A stretch of DNA of 7,248 bases, taken from Christensenella sp. UBA1782. Lineage in GTDB: Bacteria > Bacillota > Clostridia > Christensenellales > DTU072. Numbering within the stretch: the stretch's first letter is position 1; every line of letters begins with the position of its first letter. Under the pieces are notes generated by a model. That model was given only the letters and a program-made list of their open reading frames with translations. It had not been told where the DNA came from and did not search any database. Positions 1-5,433 of the stretch are shown here, in pieces. Both the position numbers and the translations under genes were made by a program. The stretch is from the NCBI GenBank assembly GCA_002315475.1, contig DCGI01000084.1, positions 16,699-23,946 on the forward strand, in the 5' to 3' direction.

Positions 1-25
1 ACCCCTCTTTCGGTTCAAAAAACTT

Positions 26-1231
26 TTATTCGTTTTCCGCCTGTTTTTTCTTCCAAACGGGAGCGCAAATCACGCAGACCACCGCCCCTGCCAAAGCAAT
101 CAAAAACCACACGAGCAAAGTGAACTTCCAATCGTAATTTTCTGCCAACAAAGCAATACCGTACGTCGACACCGCACTACCGATATAGGTACAAGAATTC
201 AACACACCCGATACCGTAGACACGTTTCCGTATTTTTTGTAATAGGGAGGAATCATGCTGATAAGAAGCAAATTGACGCCGTGCATACAGCCCGTCAAAA
301 CGGCGGATAACGCCACCGAAGCCACCGCGCTTTTCCCCGTAACGAAATACAAAATCAACGCCGCCACCGCACCGGTTCCGAAGAAAACCAAAGAACAGGT
401 AATGGGATTTTTTAATTTCTTCCGGTAAAGCATGGAAGCCAGTTGGAACGTCAGAATACTGAACAGCGGCAACACCACACCCGTTAAGATAGAAACGCTG
501 CTACTGAGATGATAGGTTTCCGACACATAGGTCGGTAGCCACGTCGTTATACCGTCCCGCAACGATCCCTGCAAAACAACCGCCGTCATGATCAAGAAAA
601 ACATGGGAGAAAAGAAAGAATTCTTCTTCTTTTCGGTCGTTTGCCTTTTCGGTTCGGGCGGCAGATCGGGACAGAGGAAAAACCAGACGATCGCCATCAC
701 GACGCCACACCCGGCACAAAGCCAAAATACCGCTTTCCAATGCCACAAAGTAATCAAAAGCGGTGAGATTAAATAAATGATAATGGTACCGAAACTGCTT
801 CCCCAAGATACCATAACGGAAGCTTTCTTGTAGTCGTCCGTCGAAAACAAAGCGGTCATCAAACGTACGATAGGCGGCCACAGAAAGGACTGCGCCAACC
901 CGTTCACGCACCAAACGGCAAGTAAAATATAAGGATCCTTGAAAAAGGGTAAAATCGTATTCATGGCAGAAGACAAAATCAAGCCGATAAAGACCAAAAT
1001 CTTCGGACGAAATTTATCTCCGCAGATTCCGCTGAGAACCTGTCCCGCTCCATACGCGATGAAACTACCCGTTAAAGACATCGACAGTGCCGTTTTGGAT
1101 AAACCGGTCGACGCCACCATTTCTATCAAAACGGCACCGTAATTGATTCTCGTCATATAGCTGACCATATAGGTCAACGTAAACAACAAAATCATTCCGT
1201 ATACTTTTTTTCTGCTCTGTAAGGTTTCCAT
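26..1231 (-). CDS. Major facilitator superfamily transporter, OPA-like (organophosphate/sugar-phosphate type)
   Basis: A 401-residue integral membrane permease with about 12 hydrophobic helices, the usual MFS length. Residues 20-32 (TYMVSYMTRINYG) resemble the helix-1 region with a conserved Arg (here R28) seen in GlpT/UhpT-like OPA members. Residues 71-77 (GDKFRPK) after helix 2 are the MFS motif-A loop. A basic cytoplasmic linker at about 193-206 (PPEPKRQTTEKKKN) separates the two six-helix halves, and the C-terminus is Lys-rich. The family exchanges or imports phosphorylated organic solutes; the substrate cannot be read here and a non-OPA MFS role is possible. It lies 52 bases downstream of the NYN gene on the same strand but has its own good promoter (1240-1267). 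No Shine-Dalgarno sequence precedes ATG 1231, consistent with a near-leaderless mRNA. The gene ends 25 bases from the window edge, so its terminator is not visible. Confidence 0.88.
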   Translation of the reverse strand: METLQSRKKVYGMILLFTLTYMVSYMTRINYGAVLIEMVASTGLSKTALSMSLTGSFIAYGAGQVLSGICGDKFRPKILVFIGLILSSAMNTILPFFKDPYILLAVWCVNGLAQSFLWPPIVRLMTALFSTDDYKKASVMVSWGSSFGTIIIYLISPLLITLWHWKAVFWLCAGCGVVMAIVWFFLCPDLPPEPKRQTTEKKKNSFFSPMFFLIMTAVVLQGSLRDGITTWLPTYVSETYHLSSSVSILTGVVLPLFSILTFQLASMLYRKKLKNPITCSLVFFGTGAVAALILYFVTGKSAVASVALSAVLTGCMHGVNLLLISMIPPYYKKYGNVSTVSGVLNSCTYIGSAVSTYGIALLAENYDWKFTLLVWFLIALAGAVVCVICAPVWKKKQAENE

Positions 1232-1239
1232 ACCGCATT

Positions 1240-1267
1240 AGTATAGCACAATTATTTCTTTTGTCCA
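1240..1267 (-). promoter_or_regulatory. Sigma-A-type promoter of the MFS gene, adjacent to the start codon
   Basis: On the minus strand TGGACA (1267-1262) and TATACT (1245-1240) are separated by 16 bases, with TG one base upstream of the -10 (TGCTATACT, an extended -10). Each hexamer matches the consensus at 5 of 6 positions. The -10 ends 8 bases before the ATG at 1231, so transcription should start at or within a few bases of the start codon. Confidence 0.6.
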
Positions 1268-1283
1268 GTCTTTTCGTCGCAAG

Positions 1284-2036
1284 TTAAGATTGCAAAGCGA
1301 TAAATATATTCCCGTTATCGGCGGTGGTAATGACGAATTTTTTTTCGGAGAAAAACTCGTAAGACTTCTTGACTTTATAATTCTTAAAATCGAATTGCGG
1401 ATACGCTTGATAGATTTTATTGATAAGAAGTTCCAAAGAACACCTCGTACCGTTCATCGACTCCAAAAGGCGAATAGCAAAGCTCTCCACTTCCTTTTTG
1501 GTGATGGGCTTTGCCGTTTCTTCCTCTACCGCCGGCGGGGGGGTGGGGTGGGCGGGCTGCTTCTTAGCCTTCGTGGGAGTCTTTGGCTTTGGTTCTTCCT
1601 CCAACAAGTCTTCCAAAACGAAAAACCGATCGCACGCTTTGACAAAAGATTGGGGCGTTTTTCTTTCTCCCGCACCGATAACGAACATATTGGACTCCCG
1701 TAACCTTTTGGCAAGTCCGGTAAAATCGCTGTCGCTGCTGAGAATACAAAAAGCATTGACGTTTTTCGTGTACAAAATATCCATCGCATCGATAATCATG
1801 CGAGAATCGGTGGCGTTTTTTCCCGTCGTATAAGTGTACTGTTGTACCGGCGTAATGGAATACTCGTTGACGATTTGTCGCCATCCTTCCGCTTCCTGCC
1901 TCGCAAAATCCCCGTACATACGGCGATAAGTAACTTTTCCCAAAACGATCAGCTCTTTTTCCAAAGCTGCCATATATTTCGCCGACACGTTATCGGTGTC
2001 GATAAGCAAAGCTATTGTATTATTTGTATTTTCCAT
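1284..2036 (-). CDS. NYN-domain (DUF88/LabA-like, PIN-fold) putative ribonuclease with C-terminal OST-HTH/LOTUS domain
   Basis: A 250-residue soluble protein. Residues 7-143 form a NYN domain: IALLIDTDN (8-16) gives acidic residues D13 and D15, D77 sits in GKNATDSRMIIDAMD (72-86), and SSDSDF (100-105) gives D102 and D104. These are the clustered acidic residues that bind metal in PIN-like nucleases. A charged, Pro-rich linker (about 145-178, including HPTPPP) leads to an OST-HTH/LOTUS-like winged helix (about 179-250: KKEVESFAIRLLESM... FVITTADNGNIFIAL), a putative RNA-binding module. The NYN plus LOTUS architecture is known in bacteria and suggests RNA processing or decay, with target unknown. 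The start at 2036 is chosen because AAAGGAGGAAGT precedes it directly. An upstream in-frame ATG at 2096 lacks a ribosome binding site, would overlap the promoter and would add a 20-residue extension not typical of the family. The linker is encoded across a strong G-quadruplex motif. Confidence 0.88.
   Translation of the reverse strand: MENTNNTIALLIDTDNVSAKYMAALEKELIVLGKVTYRRMYGDFARQEAEGWRQIVNEYSITPVQQYTYTTGKNATDSRMIIDAMDILYTKNVNAFCILSSDSDFTGLAKRLRESNMFVIGAGERKTPQSFVKACDRFFVLEDLLEEEPKPKTPTKAKKQPAHPTPPPAVEEETAKPITKKEVESFAIRLLESMNGTRCSLELLINKIYQAYPQFDFKNYKVKKSYEFFSEKKFVITTADNGNIFIALQS
1537..1556 (+). other. G-quadruplex-forming tract inside the NYN gene
   Basis: The plus strand carries G runs of 7, 4, 3 and 3 separated by single bases T, T and C. 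This is a canonical four-run G4 motif with one-base loops, the class expected to be most stable. The NYN gene is read from the minus strand, so the G-rich strand is the transcription template and the mRNA is C-rich, encoding the Pro-rich linker. Confidence 0.75.
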
Positions 2037-2064
2037 ACTTCCTCCTTTACTTTTAATTAAAAAT

Positions 2065-2093
2065 ATTGTACCATATAGTAAAAATAATTTCAA
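2065..2093 (-). promoter_or_regulatory. Sigma-A-type promoter of the NYN gene
   Basis: On the minus strand TTGAAA (2093-2088) and TACAAT (2070-2065) are separated by 17 bases, with TG just upstream of the -10 (TGGTACAAT). The predicted start near 2058 leaves a leader of about 22 nt that carries the strong AAAGGAGG ribosome binding site. The divergent GH130 gene has only a weak match here (TATAGT at 2074-2079 on the plus strand, poor -35), so its promoter is not confidently placed. Confidence 0.6.
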
Positions 2094-2112
2094 CACAGAA
2101 TTAGGAGCATTT

Positions 2113-3144
2113 ATGAAAGGATTATCGACTCTTTGGACAAAAAATATTCTGCGGTCTTACGGTTACCGTTCTCCGTCCGTCATAAAACGGTACGAAAACA
2201 ATCCCGTTTTAACGGCAAAGGACATACCCTACGAAGCCACTTTGATTTTCAACGCCGGCGTCGTTCGCTTCCGAGGAAAGTATCTCATGGCTTTTCGGGA
2301 TGACTATAACTATTCTATCGTCCGTACCCATTTCCACACCCACATCGGACTTGCCGAAAGTGAAGACGGCATTACGTGGAAGGTTCTTGCCAAACCGCTG
2401 ATTCTTTACGACGACGTTCATACCGAAGAAATCTCTCGCTTTTACGATCCCCGACTTTCCGTCATCGACGGACAGCTGTATATGTGTTTTGCCGTAGACA
2501 CGAAGCACGGTGTGCGCGGCGGTATCGCAATGCTCAAAAACGACCTTTCGGGTATCGAAATTCTCTCGTTAAGTGTACCGGACAATCGAAATATGGTTCT
2601 TTTCCCCGAAAAAATAAACGGTTTGTACGCCCGTTTGGAAAGACCGATGCCGGTGTATTCTCGAGGCGGAAAGGAAATATTCGATACGTGGATTTCTTTT
2701 TCTCCCGATCTGAAATACTGGGGAGAAAGCACCCTTTTGCTACCGCAGGAAAGGGTACCTTTCTCCAACTGTAAAGTTGGCCCCGCCGCCCCGCCCCTCA
2801 AGACGCCTTACGGCTTCCTCACCCTTTTCCACGCAGTGAAAAAGGATTCTCGCCTTTTCAAAAACGGTTGGGAACCCACGTGGAAAAAGGTTTACAGTGC
2901 GGGCATCATGCTTTTGGACTTAAACGATCCGACCAAGATTCTCGGCATCTGCGACGAGCCCCTTCTTTTCCCCGAAGCCCCGTACGAGCTGTATAACGGC
3001 TTCCGTAATAACGCCATCTTCCCTTGCGGTATGGTTTTGGAGGACGATAACGAAGTAAAAATCTATTACGGGGCGGGCGATATCGTGACGTGCCTTGCCA
3101 CCGCCGATTTAGACGACCTCGTCAGTCTCTGCCTGCAAAAATAG
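2113..3144 (+). CDS. Glycoside hydrolase family 130 protein (beta-mannoside phosphorylase/hydrolase-like)
   Basis: A 343-residue protein with the layout of GH130 five-bladed beta-propellers, which phosphorolyse or hydrolyse beta-1,2- or beta-1,4-linked mannosides such as mannosyl-glucose or manno-oligosaccharides. Visible family hallmarks in order: RYENNPVL (26-33), FNAGVVR (46-52), GLAESEDGITW (79-89), RFYDPRL (109-115, with D112 in the conserved E/YDPR motif, probably at the active site), GVRGGIAM (133-140), VLFPEKINGLYARLERP (162-178), KVGPAAPPLKT (221-231), FH (239-240), FPCG (303-306) and IYYGAGD (317-323). It has no signal peptide, so it is cytoplasmic, as expected of the phosphorylases. 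The exact subfamily and whether it uses phosphate cannot be fixed by eye. ATG 2113 is preceded by AGGAG with a 5-base gap. The frame opens upstream to 1996 inside the divergent NYN gene, but that extension has no ribosome binding site and overlaps the NYN start. No sugar operon surrounds it. Confidence 0.88.
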   Translation: MKGLSTLWTKNILRSYGYRSPSVIKRYENNPVLTAKDIPYEATLIFNAGVVRFRGKYLMAFRDDYNYSIVRTHFHTHIGLAESEDGITWKVLAKPLILYDDVHTEEISRFYDPRLSVIDGQLYMCFAVDTKHGVRGGIAMLKNDLSGIEILSLSVPDNRNMVLFPEKINGLYARLERPMPVYSRGGKEIFDTWISFSPDLKYWGESTLLLPQERVPFSNCKVGPAAPPLKTPYGFLTLFHAVKKDSRLFKNGWEPTWKKVYSAGIMLLDLNDPTKILGICDEPLLFPEAPYELYNGFRNNAIFPCGMVLEDDNEVKIYYGAGDIVTCLATADLDDLVSLCLQK

Positions 3145-3146
3145 CC

Positions 3147-3899
3147 TTATAAACAATCTTTTGCGGAGAACAACACACTGCAAACCAAGTATCGCATAGA
3201 AGACAAAACGCCCGGTCTGTCCGTCGATGCGAAATTAAATTCTTCCAAACCTTTTTTTACCAAACCGAACAAGCCTTCTTGTTCGGGGTATTTTTCACGC
3301 AAGGTTTCAAAGACCGTCAAATACCGTAGGCTCAGTTCGGTCAGTTCCCCTTCTCCCGCTTCCCCTTTTTCCAACCCCTCCGCACCGTCACAAAAGTCCT
3401 TTACAAAGTCGTCGATTGCCGACATCAGTTCTTCCTCTTTCGTCCGAATTTGAAGGGAATACACGACGGAATTACTGTTCTTGTTCCGGACGGCGTCCCC
3501 CTTTTGCTTATCGTAATAGGTCGACAACGCCACGTAGTATCCGTCATCGGTAAAGATATATCCCGCGCCCCCCTTTTCTCGAACGGTAATACTGTTGGCG
3601 TACGCAACGAACCGAGAAGAAACGTTTTCGGAGACGACGTAATAGGTATACGTCTTTTCGGAAAAAATCGAACAAACCGCATCGCTCAAAAACCCTTTTC
3701 CGAAAAAGTCGGCACAGAAAAATACCGCTATGCCGCATAAAAGCAAAACGAAAACCGTTCTGAGGATTTTTTTCCCTTTGGAAGACTTTTTGTTCTTTTC
3801 CTTTCCTTCCGGCGTGTTTCCTTTTTCGGACACTTTCGTCGGCACGGCGCCTTCGGTTTTTTTATAATAAAAGGCAGAATAATCTACTTCTTCGGACAT
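3147..3899 (-). CDS. Single-pass membrane protein with divergent SPOR-like extracytoplasmic domain
   Basis: A 250-residue protein. Residues 1-43 are a polar, Lys-rich cytoplasmic tail (EGKEKNKKSSKGKK), 45-66 are one transmembrane helix (LRTVFVLLLCGIAVFFCADFF), and the rest should lie outside the membrane. Residues 84-140 (TYYVVSENVSSRFVAYANSI ... GGAGYIFTDDGYYVALSTYYDKQKGDA) follow the SPOR pattern: a first strand, a helix, GGAGYI, then a second strand and a residue pattern like Y.V..G.Y..K..A. This is weak similarity seen by eye, not a confirmed domain. SPOR domains bind denuded peptidoglycan at septa, so a cell-wall or division role is possible. A helical, acidic C-terminal region follows (about 155-250). 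The gene ends two bases from the GH130 stop and starts divergently from the deaminase. AGGAG lies only one base before the ATG at 3899, which is unusually tight. No clear promoter is seen. Confidence 0.7.
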   Translation of the reverse strand: MSEEVDYSAFYYKKTEGAVPTKVSEKGNTPEGKEKNKKSSKGKKILRTVFVLLLCGIAVFFCADFFGKGFLSDAVCSIFSEKTYTYYVVSENVSSRFVAYANSITVREKGGAGYIFTDDGYYVALSTYYDKQKGDAVRNKNSNSVVYSLQIRTKEEELMSAIDDFVKDFCDGAEGLEKGEAGEGELTELSLRYLTVFETLREKYPEQEGLFGLVKKGLEEFNFASTDRPGVLSSMRYLVCSVLFSAKDCL

Positions 3900-3931
3900 A
3901 CTCCTATTCTATGCCTTTTTCTAAAAAACTA

Positions 3932-3960
3932 TTGCAACATTTTCATAACTATGGTATCAT
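3932..3960 (+). promoter_or_regulatory. Sigma-A-type promoter of the dCMP deaminase gene
   Basis: TTGCAA (3932-3937) and TATCAT (3955-3960) are separated by 17 bases, with TG just before the -10 (TGGTATCAT). The predicted start near 3967 gives a leader of about 25 nt. This rules out the upstream in-frame starts at 3911 and 3959, which lie before or inside the promoter. Confidence 0.6.
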
Positions 3961-3991
3961 GAGGAGAGAAAAAAACCTTCGGGAGGCTTTT

Positions 3992-4447
3992 ATGGACAAG
4001 TGGGATACAAGATTTATGCAAATGGCTTTCTCCGTAGCGACTTGGAGCAGTTGCTTCAAGGAAAACCGTCAAGTGGGAGCGGTTATCGTTCGGGATAAAC
4101 GGATACTAACCACCGGTTATAACGGAGCCCCCGCCGGCATCCGTTCTTGCAAAGAAAAGGGCGAATGTATGCGTATCAAGCTCGGTATCGCCTCCGGTAC
4201 CCGTCACGAACTTTGCTACGCCGTCCACGCCGAACAAAACGCCATCATTCAAGCGGCAAAACTCGGCATTTGCTTGGAAGGTACCACCATGTACGTCACC
4301 CACCAACCCTGTTCCATCTGTGCCAAAATGATTATTAACAGCGGCATCAAACGTATCGTCTACAAAGAAGGCTACCCCGACGAGTTCTCCAAAACCCTTT
4401 TCGACGAATGCGGAATGATTTTGGAACAGTATCAAGAGAATTTATAA
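3992..4447 (+). CDS. Deoxycytidylate (dCMP) deaminase, ComEB-like
   Basis: A 151-residue cytosolic zinc enzyme of the cytidine deaminase fold that converts dCMP to dUMP, feeding thymidylate synthesis. The catalytic motif HAEQNAI is at 79-85 (zinc ligand H79, proton shuttle E81), and PCSIC at 106-110 supplies zinc ligands C107 and C110. QVGAVIVRD (27-35), TGYNGAP (41-47) and ELCYAVHAE (73-81) are typical of ComE operon protein 2. The length matches the family. The start is ATG 3992, preceded by GGGAGG with a 5-base gap and placed downstream of a clear promoter. It stands alone, not in a com operon, and is followed by a strong hairpin terminator. All expected catalytic residues are present, so the enzyme should be active. 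Confidence in the family is high; allosteric regulation by dCTP/dTTP is a family property that cannot be read here. Confidence 0.93.
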   Translation: MDKWDTRFMQMAFSVATWSSCFKENRQVGAVIVRDKRILTTGYNGAPAGIRSCKEKGECMRIKLGIASGTRHELCYAVHAEQNAIIQAAKLGICLEGTTMYVTHQPCSICAKMIINSGIKRIVYKEGYPDEFSKTLFDECGMILEQYQENL

Positions 4448-4469
4448 AAATCTTTTCGACATTTATTAA

Positions 4470-4510
4470 AAAGGGGCTGTTAAAAAACGCAAGTTTTTTG
4501 ACAGCCCTTT
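4470..4510. terminator. Bidirectional hairpin terminator, copy 1 of a repeated 41-nt element
   Basis: Arms AAAGGGGCTGTTAAAAAAC (4470-4488) and GTTTTTTGACAGCCCTTT (4493-4510) close on a GCAA tetraloop, with one bulged G and one G-T pair. The plus strand continues CTTTTT and the minus strand reads CCCCTTTTT, so it can end both the deaminase transcript and the opposing XRE transcript. A near-identical copy sits at 7078-7118. Confidence 0.85.
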
Positions 4511-4644
4511 CTTTTTGCGATTGTTTTTAACCGATTTTATTCGGCATCGTATATTTTGAAAAAGTTCTTACCAAAGGTGGTGTTTTTCGCTTTGAGCGGC
4601 TTTTAGTTGTCATAGTTATAAACCGCAAACGAATGAACGGAAAT
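4511..4644. other. Intergenic region between terminator and XRE gene, with a possible coding remnant
   Basis: No intact gene is seen. On the minus strand, in the same frame as the XRE gene, a stretch follows the XRE stop and is broken by one more stop (4603-4605). It ends with a protein-like 21-residue tail at 4537-4602 that includes NTTFGKNFFKIYDAE. This could be an eroded 3' end of an older gene, or chance. Confidence 0.25.
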
Positions 4645-4941
4645 CTAATTGTTATTAGCTACTAAAAGATCCGAAACAAGCATCCGAATATGGGCGCTTT
4701 GTTCGTTTGTTAATCCTTCTAACGAAAGAACATCTTGATTACTTCTCCCAAGTAAGTAGTCGGTCGATACTTTAAAAAAGTCGGCGACTTTAACCAGCAT
4801 GTCGATAGACGGCATGACGTTCCCGTTTTCCCAGTTGGAAGCACATTGTTTAGTAATGTGTATTTTTTTTGCAAATTTGACCTGATTGAGACCGTTTTGC
4901 AAACGTAACTCTTTTATATTTTCGCTTAATGTGTGTTGCAT
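4645..4941 (-). CDS. XRE/Cro-family helix-turn-helix transcriptional regulator
   Basis: A 98-residue DNA-binding protein. Residues 5-66 are a classic HTH_3/XRE domain: LSENIKELRLQNGLNQVKFAKKIHITKQCASNWENGNVMPS is its recognisable span in positions 5-45, where the turn and recognition helix cover about 17-38. This is followed by LVKVADFFKVSTDYLLGR (49-66), the usual closing helices. The short C-terminal tail (67-98) is probably for dimerisation. There is no enzymatic or peptidase domain, so it is a simple repressor type. The start at 4941 has GAGGTGA just upstream. A longer open frame to 5115 would add 58 hydrophobic residues encoded across the divergent promoter region and is rejected. It is transcribed away from the TM2-SHOCT operon, with a palindrome over its own -10 region, so autorepression and control of the operon are likely (inference). 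Confidence 0.9.
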   Translation of the reverse strand: MQHTLSENIKELRLQNGLNQVKFAKKIHITKQCASNWENGNVMPSIDMLVKVADFFKVSTDYLLGRSNQDVLSLEGLTNEQSAHIRMLVSDLLVANNN

Positions 4942-4962
4942 TTTCACCTCGAAGTCAATTAT

Positions 4963-4977
4963 TACAATACTATTGTA
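4963..4977. promoter_or_regulatory. Perfect 15-bp palindrome, probable XRE operator
   Basis: TACAATA-C-TATTGTA is a perfect 7+1+7 palindrome overlapping the XRE gene's -10 element. A second related site at 5003-5017 (TACAAGAGTATACTA, 11 of 15 matches) covers the -10 of the opposite promoter. Two such sites fit a dimeric XRE repressor controlling both directions. Confidence 0.55.
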
Positions 4978-5002
4978 TAATTTTCTATTGACAAAATGTA
5001 AA
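4974..5002 (-). promoter_or_regulatory. Promoter of the XRE gene
   Basis: On the minus strand TTTACA (5002-4997) and TATACA (4979-4974) are separated by 17 bases. The predicted start is about 25 nt before the ATG at 4941. It overlaps the plus-strand promoter, so RNA polymerase should not hold both at once. Confidence 0.5.
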
Positions 5003-5016
5003 TACAAGAGTATACT
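4988..5016 (+). promoter_or_regulatory. Strong promoter of the TM2-SHOCT operon
   Basis: TTGACA (4988-4993), a perfect -35, and TATACT (5011-5016), 5 of 6 to the -10 consensus, with a 17-base spacer. This is the best promoter match in the window. The predicted start is near 5023, about 44 nt before the ATG at 5067. Confidence 0.75.
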
Positions 5017-5017
5017 A
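5003..5017. promoter_or_regulatory. Second, imperfect operator-like site over the operon -10
   Basis: TACAAGAGTATACTA matches the perfect palindrome at 4963-4977 at 11 of 15 positions and lies over the TATACT element. Its spacing from the first site is 40 bp centre to centre, close to four helical turns, which would put two bound dimers on the same face of the DNA. Confidence 0.35.
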
Positions 5018-5020
5018 ATA

Positions 5021-5043
5021 ATTGTCAGCAGCAAGCTGATAAT
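5021..5043 (+). promoter_or_regulatory. 9-bp inverted repeat at the transcription start of the operon
   Basis: ATTGTCAGC (5021-5029) and GCTGATAAT (5035-5043) are inverted with one mismatch around AGCAA. In RNA this forms a small stem just upstream of the ribosome binding site. In DNA it could be another protein site. Function unknown. Confidence 0.4.
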
Positions 5044-5066
5044 ATTATTTACATTTGGAGGAAAAA

Positions 5067-5423
5067 ATGAAAAACAAATTGACAGCCGGCTTACTTGCCA
5101 TCTTCCTGGGTGCATATGGCGCTCAGCACTTTTACTTGGGGAACAAAGATAAAGGTATCAAGTATTTATTGATTTCCCTATTGACTTGCGGTGTAGGTGC
5201 CGTGATAATCAGTGTTATCAGTTTAATAGAGGGTATCAAAATTCTTTCTATGAGTGATGACGAATTCAATAACACTTTTAATGGGGGAGCAACTCCCGTT
5301 ACATCCGATTCTACTTCCGTTACTACAAACTACGAAAAAATCAAACAATACAAAGCATTGTATGATATGGGTGCAATTTCCGAAGAAGAATTCAACAACA
5401 TGAAAAAGGAATTATTGAAATAA
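5067..5423 (+). CDS. TM2-domain membrane protein with C-terminal SHOCT domain
   Basis: A 118-residue protein. Residues 2-60 are a TM2 domain: a first helix (4-24, LTAGLLAIFLGAYGAQHFYL), the linker GNKDKGIK and a second helix (33-55), with the family's G...G.H.FYLG pattern. A Ser/Thr-rich flexible linker (75-87) leads to a SHOCT domain (89-118: YEKIKQYKALYD then MGAISEEEFNNMKKELLK), a short two-helix motif proposed to mediate oligomerisation. Both ends of the TM2 hairpin should face the cytoplasm, placing the SHOCT tail inside. ATG 5067 follows GGAGG with a 5-base gap; a TTG at 5055 is less likely. It is the first gene of the operon, 10 bases before the next start. Its SHOCT-coding DNA is identical over 51 nt to the out-of-frame copy at 6031-6081. 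No specific function is known for this architecture. Confidence 0.88.
   Translation: MKNKLTAGLLAIFLGAYGAQHFYLGNKDKGIKYLLISLLTCGVGAVIISVISLIEGIKILSMSDDEFNNTFNGGATPVTSDSTSVTTNYEKIKQYKALYDMGAISEEEFNNMKKELLK
5357..5407 (+). repeat. 51-bp direct repeat, copy 1 (SHOCT-coding)
   Basis: Identical base for base to 6031-6081, including synonymous positions, and encodes LYDMGAISEEEFNNMKK in frame with the TM2 gene. The two copies are 674 bp apart. A diverged relative occurs near 6899-6950 at the end of the third gene. Confidence 0.95.
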
Positions 5424-5433
5424 GAGGTGAAAA

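Noticed and set aside
501..1142. Open frames antisense or out of frame to the MFS gene (501-914, 588-776, 939-1142)
   Set aside because: Shadow frames: basic, low-complexity products, no ribosome binding sites, inside a well-supported gene.
1290..1884. Several frames of over 80 codons over the NYN gene on both strands
   Set aside because: Shadows of the NYN gene; the products are Arg/Phe-rich and match no family I recognise.
1996..2112. 39-residue upstream extension of the GH130 protein
   Set aside because: It overlaps the divergent NYN gene start and promoter; ATG 2113 has AGGAG at good spacing.
3911..3991. 27-residue upstream extension of the dCMP deaminase
   Set aside because: It contains the predicted promoter and lacks a ribosome binding site; ATG 3992 matches the family N-terminus.
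4106..4435. 109-codon antisense frame over the dCMP deaminase
   Set aside because: Shadow frame, no ribosome binding site, and it overlaps a well-conserved enzyme gene.
5021..5043. Inverted repeat considered as a riboswitch or terminator before the TM2 gene
   Set aside because: The stem is short, there is no T-tract and the leader is only about 44 nt, too small for a known riboswitch; kept only as an unassigned repeat.
4942..5115. N-terminal hydrophobic extension of the XRE gene
   Set aside because: It spans the divergent promoters and the TM2 gene's ribosome binding site and N-terminal codons; the start at 4941 has a proper ribosome binding site and a standard XRE N-terminus.
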